DNA of 64,000 bases from the NCBI GenBank assembly GCA_037349105.1, contig JAYJMM010000079.1:1054001-1118000 (forward strand), in the 5' to 3' direction. The notes beneath the pieces are model-generated. The model searched no databases, had not been told where the DNA came from, and worked only from the letters and a program-made list of their open reading frames with translations. Made by a program: the position numbers and the translations under genes. Shown here piece by piece: positions 11,901 to 24,400 of this stretch (its first letter is position 1; every line of letters starts with the position of its first letter). This stretch comes from Limnomonas spitsbergensis. Its lineage: Eukaryota; Chlorophyta; Chlorophyceae; Chlamydomonadales.

Positions 11901-12596
11901 AGAATTTAATGCACGCCCAATCGAGGCGCTGCGATCATGCACAGGTGATGCAAAAAGCCTGGTAGGGCCGCATGGGGCGGGCAGCTCGAAGTCAGAGTGG
12001 CCGGGCTGATCGCATGCGGCCGTGGCTCCCTCCGGGCCCACACATGTGCAGACTCCAGAGGGGGACCGGCCGGCAGCCGAGGGGGCTGTGGCAGCCACAG
12101 GGCCATAGAGGCTGGGTGAGGGGGTGCCAGCAGCCGAGGGGGCTGTGGTAGCCACAGTGCCATAGAGGCCGGGCGAGGGGGTGCCAGCAGCCGAGGGGGC
12201 TGTGGCAGCGACAGTGCCATAGAGGCCGGGCGAGGGGGTGCCAGCAGCCGAGGGGGCTGTGGCAGCCGCAGTGCCATAGAGGCCGGGCGAGGGGGTGCCG
12301 GCAGCCAAGGGGGCTGCGGCAGCCACAGTGCCATAGAGGCCGGGCGAGGGGGTGCCAGCAGCTGAGAGGGCTGTGGCAGCGACAGTGCCATAGAGGCCGG
12401 GCGAGGGGGTGCCGGCAGCCGAGGGGGCTGTGGCAGCCGCAGTGCCGTAGAGGACGGGTGAGGGGGTGCCGGCAGCCAAGGGGGCTGTGGCAGCCACATT
12501 GCCATAGAGGCCGGGCGAGGGGGTGCCAGCAGCCGAGCCTGCGCATGTATTGGTGCAGTCCAAGAATTGAGAGGTGCATCGTAGACGGACGCACAC
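8934..12596 (-). CDS. Gln/Ala-rich low-complexity protein with possible C-terminal dsRNA-binding-like domain (gene A)
   Basis: The last exon, 9077-8934, has acceptor GGGCAG and ends in TGA. It joins in phase 0 to a long exon ending at 9618 (donor GAG|GTAAGCG). That exon is open upstream past the ATG at 10616 to at least 10800, with the same frame reading [13 protein letters not shown] before the Met. It carries two poly-Gln tracts, Ala/Pro-rich and Lys/Ser-rich parts, then [12 protein letters not shown]. The last exon reads [12 protein letters not shown] and then [13 protein letters not shown]. This helix-strand-helix order with a basic turn resembles a dsRNA-binding fold, but weakly. A further open stretch, 12596-11658, holds eight copies of a 20-residue repeat (core TPSPGLYG) and a Ser/Gly-rich segment. 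Between 11655 and 10900 the frame is broken by a TGA, a TAA and a 2-base deletion inside a 36-bp array, so this part is an intron or a decayed exon. The start codon is not determined. Confidence 0.5.
9252..9515 (+). mobile_element. MITE-1 copy in intron of gene A
   Basis: Starts TTCCTTTATTCCTGACTCAG, holds CAGCCGTAGGCC and GGTTTGGTCCCAATGGGGCC, and ends GTGAAAATAAACACT. Lies between A's last two exons. Next to A's donor at 9617 is a 6-bp array (GCGTCT/GCGCTT). Confidence 0.6.
10730..11760 (-). repeat. 36-bp array derived from coding sequence of gene A
   Basis: About eleven near-identical units at 11095-11495 and decayed units on both sides. On the minus strand the 12-codon unit reads [12 protein letters not shown] with no stop. 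Individual decayed units carry TGA (11655), TAA (about 11029) and small deletions. Confidence 0.75.
12060..12535 (-). repeat. 60-bp in-frame coding array in gene A
   Basis: Eight units encoding a 20-residue repeat around GTPSPGLYG followed by AATAPSAA. The unit is a multiple of three and all copies stay in frame, so selection on protein is plausible. Confidence 0.75.
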
Positions 12597-12714
12597 GCAG
12601 TGAAAGCGTTTGTAAGCAAAATTATTTTGGAAATTACCGGTGCGCGGTACCCTTCCTGGTGGCTGAATATGTGCTTTGTCTTCTCTCAGAATTGACGATG
12701 TCTAGGGGTGAGGG

Positions 12715-13580
12715 ATATATTAAACTACTAATGATCAAGGTCCACGCCAATTTCCAGTGAGATATCAAGAGTTTTGGTCGGATTGGGCCCCCCCTGAAGG
12801 CAGCATGGAAATAAACCATCCATTCGCAATACTGGTATCCAAGGGCAGACAATTCAAATCAAACATGCACAATACAACACATTTACCAAAGGCTGGGAGT
12901 GTGGATATTTAATGCAGCATTCGATAGGCTAACCAGTGTCAAAATACAGTGCCTAATCAGAACATCTAAATATCCAAGGGAAGGCAATTCAAATCTAACA
13001 GTACGATGCCTGATACAATATAATATCCAAGGGCCAGGCAGTGTGGACATTCCATGCCTGATACAACACATTCTCAACAACCCAGGGAATTCAAAAGTGC
13101 GATGCCTGATACGAAACATCCTCAAAGGGCGGGACAGTGTGGAAATCAGGGGGAAATCCCCCTGGTGGAAATACAGTGCCTAATCAAAACATTCGCAATA
13201 CAGATTCCAAGGGAAGACAATTCAACTATACGGTGTCCAATAATTTCTTATTTCTAAAGAGTTCTCAAAGGGCCAGACTCCCTGGGCCAGACGGTGTGGA
13301 CATACGGTGCCTCATCAGAACTTTCTCGGTACGGTATCTGGGTAACGGAAACGGTTCGGTATCTTGGTAAGGGATGGCAATCTTGGTACCGTATCTTTGT
13401 ACAGTATCTTGGTAAGGGATACGGTACGGTATCCAAGGGCAGGCAATTCGAATATGCGGTGCACTGCCTAATACAAAACGTTTTCGAAGGGATAGGCAAT
13501 GCGGACGTTAGATTCCTAATACAAAATATTCTCAATATCCGAGGGGATGCAGTTCAAATCTACGATGCTTAATATGAAAT
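12715..13580. repeat. Degenerate array that resembles a MITE-3 end
   Basis: Repeated pieces ATCCAAGGGCAGGCAATTC, ATGCCTGATACAA and CATTCTCAA. They resemble the AGGGAAGGCAAATTAAATC end of MITE-3, whose inner part can be seen near 12740-12830. 13310-13440 adds a short GGTATCTTGGTAAGG array. No gene seen in 12600-13690. Confidence 0.5.
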
Positions 13581-13690
13581 ATTTCCCATGGGACAGGCTG
13601 TGTAGGGCCTCATTCCGCTGCGAGAGCAACTCTAAACCCGATCTCAGGATTTAGAGACGCAGGGGAATGAGGCCCGTAGACAAGCAGAAT

Positions 13691-16600
13691 TCAAATTTCT
13701 GACGTGTCCATCATCGTCTCACCCTGCAGTGGCGGCAGCTTCATCAGCATCTGCGCCGCCGCCTCCGTTTTTGCCCCTTTCTTGTTGCAATGGGTCCCCT
13801 CCGCGACCAGCCTTTCGCCGTTAGCGACAACCTCGCAAGTGACGGTATAGCAAGGTCCTTCAGTGGTGCCTGTGCTGACCGCGTCCAAGTACTTAGGTGG
13901 CTCGGACAGCTGCTTGGACTTGGAGAAGCGCTCTTGCAGCTGGCTGATGGAGGACTTGTCTACAGCAAAAAAAAAGCTTGAGATTGTGGCCTGAAGCAGT
14001 TGTCGGTCTAGAGGCCACTGAACGCTGCATTTCATGCAGGCAGACTCGACAGTCACATGCGCATGGGGGGGGTTAGGGTTCAGGGTGGGAATGTAGCCTG
14101 AAGCAGCAGGGTCTACCATGGAAGGCACAGCAATCCGCAGGTGCAGCAGGCAGGAGGCATCAAGTGCTGCAGGTAAAAGCACGGACGAGGCGCCGGCCCA
14201 AGCTGCGCTGTTTCCTTCACTGCGAAGCCGCATGTAAAAGCGCGGATAAGGCGCTGGTCCCCAAGCTGCGCTGTTCCTAAACTGCTGCATGTGAGGCATA
14301 TCCTCCTTTATTATTTAATTGTTAATGATTCTGAACGCAGGCAGGCAGTATAGCCTCTCCAGGTTGCTGAGAGGTGCAATCGCCAGCTCAGCAGGAGATG
14401 CGATCACTAGCTTTGAACCAGAGGGTGGGATGGCATGCACAGGACACTCCGCAATACCTTTTTCTTACGACCTGAAAGCACGCCTGCATGCTGCACGGAA
14501 GACCGCAGGCAAGGTGCACAGGAAGGTGAGCTTGCAGAGAGGAATCTAAACTTGGTCGGAGCAAACCCATGCGGGTAAGGTGAACACCTGGACCTAGTGA
14601 TCATGAGTTGCTGCTCTTGAACACGCAGTGAGAACTCCAAGCCATATGCGTACGAGCGACCGCGCTCTCTTGAGGTGAGCATACAGGCAGTAATCAGCCC
14701 CCCCCCCCCCATCCCTTCTGAACAGTTGGGCGCCCACGCGGCCGAGCCTTCTTGTGCATGACCCAGAGGTGTAGCGTCATTGACATGCAGTAAACAAGGC
14801 ATTCCAGCAGGAGCAACTGAGAAGCGTCCTTATCCACTTGTGCCATGCATGCTAGTTTGTCACTGCATATCTGCCTTGGTTTCTGGCGTCTATCGAAGCG
14901 GTCCCAGTGTTTCTGTATTCTTGACTCGGCTTCATGTCAGCTACACTCCGACCTCCGGCTGAAGGTCCCATTTGTGGTCAGCCATGCTGATTTGGCCGAC
15001 GGCCGTAGGCCGGACCAGGTTTTGTCCCAATTAGGCCCTTTGCCATCGCGGGGCACCCTACTTGAGGTGGCTTTGTGGTCGAAAAAAAAGAAACACACAC
15101 ACTGCACAGTCCACACTGACCTGAAGCCGGGGAAGTAATGCTGGCCACGCCAGCGGGACTTGGAGAATGGTATGTCCTTAGCAGGCCCCATTCCACTGGC
15201 GGCAGCATCATCAGCATCTGCGCTGCCGCCTCAGTCTTCGCCCCTTTTATGCTGCCGTGGGTCCCCTCCGCAAACAGCTTGTCTCCGTTTGCAACGACCT
15301 CGCAGTTGACCGTGAAGGTTAGCCCACTGGCGCCCCCATGGCAGATCGCCTCAGAGTAGTACGGGAGCTCAGACAGCTGGCCAGCCTTGGAGAAGCGCTC
15401 TTGCAGCTCGCTGATGGCTGACTTGCCTGCAGACAGAGCAGGCACATGCGCCTGGGATCAAGGCTGAAATAACCATGGTCGGAATGACCCGCGTAGGATG
15501 TGGCTGAGACAATTGGCTAGACTTGCTCACAGGCAGACAGAGCAGACACATGCGCCTGGGATCAAGGCTGAAACAACCATCGGCATGGTCGGCGTGACCC
15601 ACGTTGGATGTGGCGGAGACGATTGGCAGGACCTGCTCAAAGGCAGACAGAGCAGCAACATGCGCCTGGGATCAAGGCTGAAACAACCATCGGCATGGTC
15701 GGCGTGACCCACGTTGGATGTGGCGGAGACGATTGGCAGGACTTGCTCAAAGGCAGACAGAGCAGCAACATGCGCCTGGGATCAAGGCTGAAACAACCAT
15801 CGGCATGGTCGGCGTGACCCACGTTGGATGTGGCGGAGACGATTGGCAGGACTTGCTCAAAGGCAGACAGAGCAGCAACATGCGCATGGGATCCAGGCAT
15901 GAAATAATGATGAGCGGGGGGGACCCCCGATCGATGCGGCTCGGAAAATTTGCCAGACTTGCCAGCAGGCAGACAGGCAGTGCGACAACCAGCCCTTGTA
16001 AGCGAGGCTTGAAACGAGTGTGGGCCGAACGGCTGTCCAACGAGCCATTGCAGGATGCAGATGGTTGAGAGATCGGTTGTGAGGGAAGCAGGGTTGGTCT
16101 TAAGTCAACCTACTAGGCTGATATCGGTCAGCCTACTAGATTGAACTGTCAGCCTACAAGACTGATCAGTCAGCCTAGTACATTGATCAGTCGGCCAACT
16201 GAATTGATCAGTCAGCCTAGTAGATTGAACAGTCGGCCAACTGAATTGATCAGTCAGCCTAGTAGACCGATACCAGGCAATCTAATAGACTGAGACCGTC
16301 CTGGCAGCAGAAGGGCCTACCATGGTAGATCTTGCAGGAAGCAGGTAACAAAGCTCAGACATGGCCTCAGCCCCAGATGCGCTGTTTTTTCGTAGCTTCC
16401 ATTCCCGCGCCTCACACAAGGCGTAGTTTATTTTATTCCTTTCTTCCTTTTTTTCCTTCTTCCCATCTTCCCTTCTTCCTTTCTTCCCTTGTTTCTTCCT
16501 TCCTTCCCCTCTTCCCATCTCCACCTCTTTCTTTCTTTCTTTCTTTAGGCAACACAATCTGTCCTCTACGGTACTCATGGGTTTCTGAACCAGTATGATG

Positions 16601-17023
16601 GGATTTACACACGGGAAGTCACATTAGTACAATGAATATACATCCACACAAGTGCCATTCGGTGTGCATGCAATACATTATCATGCATAGAGAAGCCAAG
16701 CCATGTTGGTCGGCGCGACTGTGCCTGTGTGGGTCTGGTGGATGAACATGCAGGCAGGACAGCCGCTGGGTTGCTTTTATCATGACCACAGGAGCAACCG
16801 GGCAGCGTTTGTGTAAACCTTTGACAAGCATGCCAGGACGTGACTGCATGAAGGTCTTGGCTGCAGGCATGTACCGGTGCTGGTACGCAGAAGGCCCGCA
16901 CTGACCTGGAGACGGGGAGGAAGCTTGGGGCATACCCGTTCCCGCCGCGGTTGAAGCTGGGGAGGACACGTAACTGGTGCCTGATGACATGCTGATCAAT
17001 TGCTGCTGCATCGCGTTCATCAT
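13691..17023 (-). CDS. Double-stranded RNA-binding protein with two dsRBDs (gene B), 3 exons
   Basis: Exons 17023-16906, 15426-15121 and 13959-13691 total 693 nt, giving 230 residues plus a stop, with phase 1 at both junctions. Both donors are CAG|GTCAGTG; acceptors are TGTCTGCAG and TTTTGCTGTAG. ATG at 17023 is the likely start because the frame is closed by a TGA about 30 bases upstream; a further 5' exon is not excluded. The N-terminus is Gln/Ser/Pro-rich. Exons 2 and 3 each hold one dsRBD: a first helix (AISELQERFSK / SISQLQERFSK), strands containing CEVVANG, a basic GTHxxxKGAK loop (GTHCNKKGAKTEAA in the second), and a final helix AAAQMLM. Known dsRBDs bind A-form RNA through the first helix and the basic KK/AK loop, so RNA binding is well supported. 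The first copy has SIKGAK where the second has NKKGAK, so it may bind more weakly. It could be a cofactor in small-RNA or mRNA processing; that is inference. Confidence 0.78.
14727..14787 (+). repeat. Short repeat family 2 copy
   Basis: GGGCGCCCACGCGGCCGAGC, then CCCAGAGGTGTAGCGTCATT. Inside gene B's second intron. Confidence 0.6.
14907..15097 (+). mobile_element. MITE-1 copy in gene B
   Basis: GTGTTTCTGTATTCTTGACT at the left is matched by AAAAAAAAGAAACAC at the right. Inner CAGCTACACTCC, GGCCGTAGGCC and TTTGTCCCAATTAGGCC. It lies 24 bases past the donor of B exon 2. Confidence 0.65.
15427..15905 (-). repeat. 110-bp acceptor-region copies upstream of B exon 2
   Basis: Four units whose minus strand contains GCTCTGTCTGC and GAGCAAGTC, matching the functional acceptor GCTCTGTCTGCAG|GCAAGTC at 15427. 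Further decayed copy near 15960. Confidence 0.7.
16080..16310. repeat. About 22-bp GATCAGTCAGCCTAGTAGA array
   Basis: About nine units alternating GTCAGCCTAGTAGATTGA and GTCGGCCAACTGAATTGA in gene B's first intron. A C/T-rich microsatellite (CTTCCTTTCTTCC) follows at 16430-16550. Confidence 0.6.
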
Positions 17024-17053
17024 CAGCACCGCGGCCGATGTCCTGACACTCTG

Positions 17054-18461
17054 TCACACGTAGGAATATCTGGGTATAGTCGAGGACCGAGTGCCGTTCT
17101 GGGGCCTGGCCGTGTGGGTTGTGACAACCTTCGCGTTAAGGTGTGTGTGCCTTATCCGCGTGGACGGTGTAATGAAGCAGATCCTGCCAAGCTAGTGCAT
17201 ATCGTAGTCGGGGAAGAAGATTGGCTAAACGACCCTCACCGGCCGAAACCCTGATCTGGCCCACCGATCTGGCCGGTATTACCACGGGTGGTGCCGCATC
17301 GCCTCTTTTTATTTGTTCATTTCAAAATCTGGTATCTCATATATATGTACATGGGTATCCCTGCATACGAACACCTGCTGACGGGGGCGATCCATGTCAA
17401 TTGAAAGCATGATGCAGATGAAGCGATCCTATCGACACCTCGAGTTTCGGAAGCGCGTGTCCATCCGCTGTCGGGGCGAGCGAAGCAGGCTCGACGACCC
17501 ATCAACCCAACAAAACAGGATTCATTAGCTTGATTGGTAAGCTGAGTTCCGAACGCATCCAAGGTAAATCAGCAGGTTCCAGTCCCTAGTGTCTGACCCA
17601 TCGAAAGGACTCATGATTTGTTTTCGAATATCCAAGTTTCCACCTGTCTAGGGGGTGGATCCCCCCAGCCCCCAGCATGAGAGACAAACTTGCAATTTCC
17701 ATTGAGGAATGAGGTCGGGTGGAGACTGAGCCCCCCATAATACATACTCAAGCCAACCATATTGCAAGAAGTAGATAGGTTCGCATGAGATACTCTGCTA
17801 GTCGGCTGCCATGGCCTCAGCCACCAGAGGGCCGTCGTGCTGTGCTGCCGGTGCCACCACTGCATTGTAGAAGCGGACGATATGGATTTACGGGGTGCGG
17901 GCCTGAGTGCTGTTGTTCCTCATAGGAGTTAAGGACTGCACCTGTCCAGCATCAGGACTTCGCGATTCTTTACTAGGTCTTACATGATTAAGAGCGAAGA
18001 AATGATGAGCAATTCTCATGAGCAACCAAGTTAGTGCATCAGATGTGCATACCGATACCGCGCCAAGTCAATAACCAGTACCGTATGGAAATCAAGATTA
18101 TTCAAATATGAACTCAGTCTCTCAATTTACCTCAAACAAAGTTGCAGCTCCGGACGCAACTGCCTTAAAATACGATCCATCTCTCCACAACAAGCAGCTC
18201 TTCATTTTGCAGTCCGTTGCTGCCTCTACATAACATTGACAAGATCTGAACCCCTCATGCTTTGAAGTACAACCTTCACTACCACGCGAGGGCCTATCGT
18301 ACAACTCACACCCACCAAGAAAGATAAAATGGTCTGACAAACAACAACCAAAGTACAAATGATGAAAAATAATTTATCCACCTACACACTTGACACCTGA
18401 GCCGCCAACCAGTCCCTGACCAGGTCTAACCATGGACAACATCCCGACCCGTCTGTCCTGA
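17054..18461. other. Region between genes B and C without a supported gene
   Basis: Less GC-rich than its surroundings from about 17880. A 78-codon open frame on the minus strand (18358-18122, Cys-rich, ending before GAG|GTAAAT) and a short open piece near 17870-17790 (FYNAVVAPAAQHDGPLVAEA) are protein-like, but neither joins a neighbour convincingly. Confidence 0.3.
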
Positions 18462-21400
18462 TCACCGGCCCCACACATCCAGGCCCATATCCTGGATCAG
18501 CTGGCGGGGCAGCCACCGGGAGGCTGAAGCGGGAGCCGTTGCAGCGGAGGAGGTGGAGGAGGCGGAGGAAGCATGTGGATGCATCGCCTCTGCATCTGCG
18601 TCCATGCTGCTGCTCCCACTTGCGAAAGGTGTAAGGACATACAAATCCCCCCCAGGGGCTTCCGTGCTATATCTCCCCATCAGGTCACTTGAGCACAGCC
18701 CCAAGCCAATGCCACTCCCCTGCGCTGCGGCCACGGCAGCAGTGCCGCCCCCCCCAGCGGTGACCAACCCACCGGCGACGCTGGCCCATGATGTCGTGTG
18801 TGGTATGGACGAGAAAGTCAATGCCCGCTGCTCTGCCCCAGCCCTCGACGCCGCTTCGGGCCTATACGTGGTCTGCCCATCAACGGGGCTGTAGCTGTTG
18901 GGGGCAAAAGCTCCCGCTTGAGCGAGTGCCTGGGCCGACCACCCCGGTAGCGACATGACACTCTCTGCCAGGCCATAGGATGGAAACATGCCCAGCCTGC
19001 AGTGCAAGGCGCCGCCCTCCAGTCCGTCTCCCTGCGGTGCCTCTGGTACTGGAGCTTGTTGCTGCTGTTGCGCCGGCTCCTCTGCTGCAGCTGGTGGTTG
19101 ATGCCAAGGGCCGTCTAGGTCAGCAGGGAGACCCCATGAGGCCACCAGCTGCGGGACGGTCCGGGTCTGCTGCTGCTGCTGCTTCTGCTCGGCATGCCCG
19201 CCTCCAGCAGCTGGCACAGCATCACCTGTAGCTGAGGACGGCCCCAATGCCGTTGCAAGCCTGCCTTGGATCCCCCCCGTCAGCGTTTCCAAGCTGGAAG
19301 CCAGGCTGGCGGCCGCATGACTGTCCTCGCAGGATGACAGCCTGGAGGCGACCTGGCAGGCCCATGAGCTCAGCAAGCTGCGTGAGGGGAGCAGGCAGAC
19401 AAAGGGAGTGAAAAAATGAGAAAGAGGGGTGGGGGACACGATACAAACATGGTGGGTGCCTGGATGGTGTATCTGGGCTTGCGTTGTCCTGCGTTGTCTT
19501 AAAGCGCTAACGGTGTCAGCCGGACCCCCCCCCCAAGGCGTTTCTTCAAGATGGAAACAACATGCACAGTACGAAACCTCCTCCAACAGCGAACCTTTAG
19601 TATGAACTTAGGGCTAAGACCTAGGACTGGAACATAAAAATCATAGATGAACTGATGAAATATGTTGACACATACCCCCCTTATGTTTCATCCATGGTTG
19701 AGCAGGGACACGGGAAGGACATCACAAGACAAGGCCTGAAATCTGAGAATCCATAACAGGACAAGGCCTGTAATCTGAGAATCCATAACAAGACAAGGCC
19801 TATAATCTGAGAATCCATAACAAGACGAGGCATATAATCTGAGAATCCATAACAAGACAAGGCCTTTAATCTGAGAATCCATAACAAGACAAGGCCTATA
19901 ATCTGAGACCCCATGACAAGACAAGGCCTGTAATCTGAGAATTCATAACAAGACAAGGCCTGTAATCTGAGATTCCATAACAGGACAAGGCCTGTAATCT
20001 GAGAATCCATAACAAGACAAGGCCTATAATCTGAGAAACCATAACAAGACAAGGCCTGTAATCTGAGAATCCATAACAAGACAAGGCCTGTAATCTGAGA
20101 AATCATAACAAGACAAGGCCTCTTACTCGACTGTCTCCACTTCTTCTGGCTCTACCCAACCTTGGAGGGTACCATACATTTGTAGTTTCTTATTCACGCC
20201 CATTTATCTTCGTGTGGCCTATTCAGAATCCACTCTCGGCTCTTTTCATTTCTAGATATCACCTTCAAGTTCCCACTTTATCAAACTCACCACCTTCAAG
20301 CAACTTGAATCCAACTTTGCACATCTCACTGGCCAGTCTACAGTGCTTGTCGTTAGGATTTGTGCACCCCCAAACCAAATAATTGTTTTAAACTACCGTG
20401 CGGCGTTTTAATTCAATGCGCGGGCCGATTCCAATTTAAAAAGAATACGCACAGCGCAAAGGGGACCCGCTACTTAAGTACTAATCTGCACGAGGGCCAG
20501 CGGATTTTATTATACCAGACTGCCAAATCAGCGCGTAGCTCGGAGTTTTCGAAATTAATTGCGTGCGCAAGCAGTCCGCGCAACCCGAAATATAAATTAT
20601 GCACGAGCCGGAAAGCGTATTACGTTAATGCACAGTTTTAGGAACCGTGATAATGTAAATCGATTGCAAGGTCACAGAAGGCTGTAAAACGGGATCAAAT
20701 CCCTCATGCTCAACCTGGCCGCCGCCCCCCTCGTTGCCCACACCTCGTCCCATTCATACTTTTGCGATGCAAAGGACGAGGCCAACAGCCATATTCGTGC
20801 AACCGTGATCTTCCATACTGAAATCCCTACTGCAGTGCACACCTGTCACCCCTCCAGGTCCTATCCCCATCCCCAGCCCCGGTACCTGCTGTCCACAACC
20901 CTAAACCCTAAAACCCTTAACCCCTGGTACCTGCTGTCCACAACAGGCCCCATCGCAGCCCGAGACGCAAGTACCACCGCCAGTTGATGTGGCTGCATCC
21001 GCTCCTCCCGGGACAGGGCCTCCGTCACCATCGCGTCTAGCAGAGGGGCATCGTTGAAGCCGAGGACAGAGAAGGCCCAGGCTAGATGGGCCAGCGCCTA
21101 CAAAAGGAGGGTGAGAGAGGGCGGGGTCAAACACGCTGTGTCAACGTGCTCACAGGGCAGAGATGCCCCAGGCTAGACGAGTCAGTGCCTGTCACAAACG
21201 AAGGAGGGTGCGAGAGGGCTGGGTCAAGCGCGCAGTGTCAACATGCTCAGATGGCAGAGATGCCCCAGGCTAGATGAGTCAGCGTTGGTAACGCAGGGAG
21301 GCTCATGCATGGAGGCGGGTTCCAAGCTCAATCTCATGGAGGGGGGAAGAGAGTAGGGGGGGCAGTTATCAACAGGATACACAGCCGGTGCAGCCAGTGA

Positions 21401-24400
21401 ACAGCCAGACAAAGAGAACAGGATGCACAGCCAGACAAAGAGAACAGGATGCACAGCCAGACAAAGAGAACAGGATGCACAGCCAGACAAAGAGAACAAG
21501 ATGCACAGCCAGACAAAGAGAACAGGATGCACAGCCAGACAAAGAGAATAGGATGCACAGCCAGACAAAGAGAACAGGATGCACAGCCAGACAAAGAATA
21601 CAGGATGCACAGCCAGACAAAGAGAACAGGATGCACAGCCAGACAAAGAGAACAGGATGCACAGCCAGACAAAGAGAACAGGATGCACAGCCAGAAAAAG
21701 AGAACAGGATGCACAGCCAGACAAAGAAAACGGCGATTCCCCCTTGTCCAATATGAAGAGAAAAATCGTTTCCTATCCGTTAAAAACGATTCCTCTTCGA
21801 TTCAATATCGCATGTTTGCCTGAATCTGCTGCTACTCGCTTGCACGTTGCATGCACTGTTCTTTTTTTGTTGCGAGCCGATTGCCAGCGGGCCGCCCTGA
21901 CGCCGCCAACAGCCGGATTGGGACCAATCGGGACCAGCCTACAGCAGGCTGCCCAAGCAGCATGGCTGGCCATACCAAGGGCATACAGTGGTGGTGCAGC
22001 TAATACAAATAGCTCAGCCGCAAAAAAAAAAGCCTTGGTTGCATGCTTTGCGAGCAGACCGCCATCCCAAGCCTGCACAATAATACTTTTCTTCGCAACC
22101 ACTCGCCTGTGCGTCATACGCCGGCAAGCCGTGAGCGCTGACCGCCGCCGCCATTCCACTCATTGCCTCCCCGTCCCGGTGGCCCAGCGCGGCCATGGCC
22201 CATGCAATGTTGCTAATGCCCTGGGGCTGCAGGAGGTGCATCTTACGCTTGGCCTCACTCAACAGACGGGAGAAAACGGCGGGAGAGTAGAATTGCAACC
22301 TGTCCACCAGAGGGGGGGGGGAGGAACAGGACGCGTCAAGTTACCGGGAATTGGCAGTATCCGGTAAAAACGGGTTGTGTTAGTGGCAGCACAACCCCCT
22401 GTGCGCTGTTGAGGTGTGGTGTGCTGAGGGCGATTGGAGTATTGCAACCTGTCCACAAGAGGGAAGGGGGGCACAGAACGCATCAAGTTACCGATAATCG
22501 GCAGCATCTGGCAACAATTGGTTGTGTTTGTGGCAGCACAACCCCCTGTGCACTGTCGAGGTGTGGTGTGCTGAGGGCGATTGGAGTATTGCAACCTGTC
22601 CACAAGAGGGAAGGGGGGCACAGAACGCATCAAGTTACCGATAATCGGCAGCATCTGGCAACAATTGGTTGTGTTTGTGGCAGCACAACCCCCTGTGCAC
22701 TGTCGAGGTGTGGTGTGCTGAGGGCGATTGGAGTATTGCAACCTGTCCACAAGAGGGAAGGGGGGCACAGAACGCATCAAGTTACCGATAATCGGCAGCA
22801 TCTGGCAACAATTGGTTGTGTTTGTGGCAGCATAGTACCGTGTGCGCTGTTGAGGTGTGCTGTGCTGAGGGCGATTGGAGTATTGCAGGGACGAACGGCT
22901 GCGAACCCGTCAGAACCCGGACATCAGTCTGTTTATAACCTGAGCATTGCCACACCCACATTGATGTGAGGCAGCAAGGCTTTATCTTATAATTTGCATT
23001 CATTCTCCCGGGCTGATTTCACTTCCTGTGCATTGAAAACCAAATGCAAGAGTTCAGGGTTTTAAACCCTAAACCCTAAAATGCAACCAGGGGAACATCG
23101 TACCCAGGCCTCATCGTGGGATGCTATGACCATCAATAGGTATAACCAGGGAATTCACTGGAAATATTTGAATATTTGAAACGGGGGGGCAGAGGAATTG
23201 ACTATCAGGGCAGTTTCCGGTATTACTTGACTGCCTTTATAATCACCAAAGGTGCCCTGCCAGCCCATCATCCTGTACAGGCGCACCAATTACAAAACGT
23301 CAAGACACAAAACATGAACCCGAGTAACCAGGCCGCAGCTTTCCATCACCACCAGGGTTGCGACCGGGGTCAGCCAGATGGCCGTTTTTTGCCGGGGGGT
23401 GCCCGGGGAGGGGGGCGCAAGATGGCCGGACAAATTGGCCTTCGGTCCAATGTCCCCGGCGCCGGCCCTGGCGTCACTTCCCTGATTCACCACCCGTCCA
23501 CCCCCTTCCGGCGCACCTGCCCATGGCCCAGATGACGTTTGACAGCTCCTGCTCCTTGAATTGTGCGGCCATGAGCGCCGCCCTGCCGGTGGCCGCGTGC
23601 ACCATGGCCGAGTCCAAGAACTCGAGGCTCGCAAACGCCCAAAGCACGTTTGACAGCTCCTGGGGCTTGAACTCATCCAGCTTGATCACCACCTGCACCA
23701 TCGGTGTTTCTTTTTTCGTGACTCAGCTACATGTCAGCTACACTCCCGACCTGGAAAGCTCCATTTGTGACCAGCCCTGCTGCTTGGGCCGCCAGCCGTA
23801 GGCCGGTCCAGGTTTGGTACCAATCGGGCTTTTGGCGGCTGCGGGGCTGCCTGCCAAAGGTGGATTTGTGGCCGAGAAAACATACACTGTGCAACATCAT
23901 GTCCAGCAGGGGGATGCAAAGGGGTGGTCCACATCGGCATCGGCGGCAGGACAGGAAGGGTGAAAGTGAGGGCAGCGGCAGGGGGCAAAACGCTTCACGG
24001 CGAGAGGGACAACACTCTTTCGCAACCCTAGAGGTTGATGCTGATGCTGCTGCGGCAATTTAAATTAAATGTAATATATATATTGGTACCGGTAAAGTAA
24101 ATAGATTTATAACGTTTTTTTGAACTTCGGGCACCTGCTTGGCCATCAGCTCCAACACATGCTCGTCCCGGTACCGGTACTGGTATTGTAGATATAATTA
24201 CGGTATACCGTAACCTTTTTTATAATTTTGCGCACCTGCTTGGCCATGAGTTCCAACACATGCTCGTCCCGGTGGTGCATGTACACAAAGGCCCACGCAA
24301 GGTTGGAGATGTTCTGCACAGGGTGGAAAGACCCTCGTTAAGAAGAACAGCGGCAACAACAGCAGTAGCAACATAGACAGCAGCAACAGCAGCTGCAGCC

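Noticed and set aside
17540..17625. tRNA-like sequence (TAGCTTGATTGGTAAGC and GGTTCCAGTCC)
   Set aside because: A- and B-box-like strings are present and a D-stem can pair, but acceptor, anticodon and T stems do not fold. At best a tRNA-derived relic.
18122..18358. 78-codon Cys-rich open frame (minus)
   Set aside because: Protein-like and ends at a GTAAAT donor, but no partner exon in phase and no recognised family. Kept only as a note on the gap.
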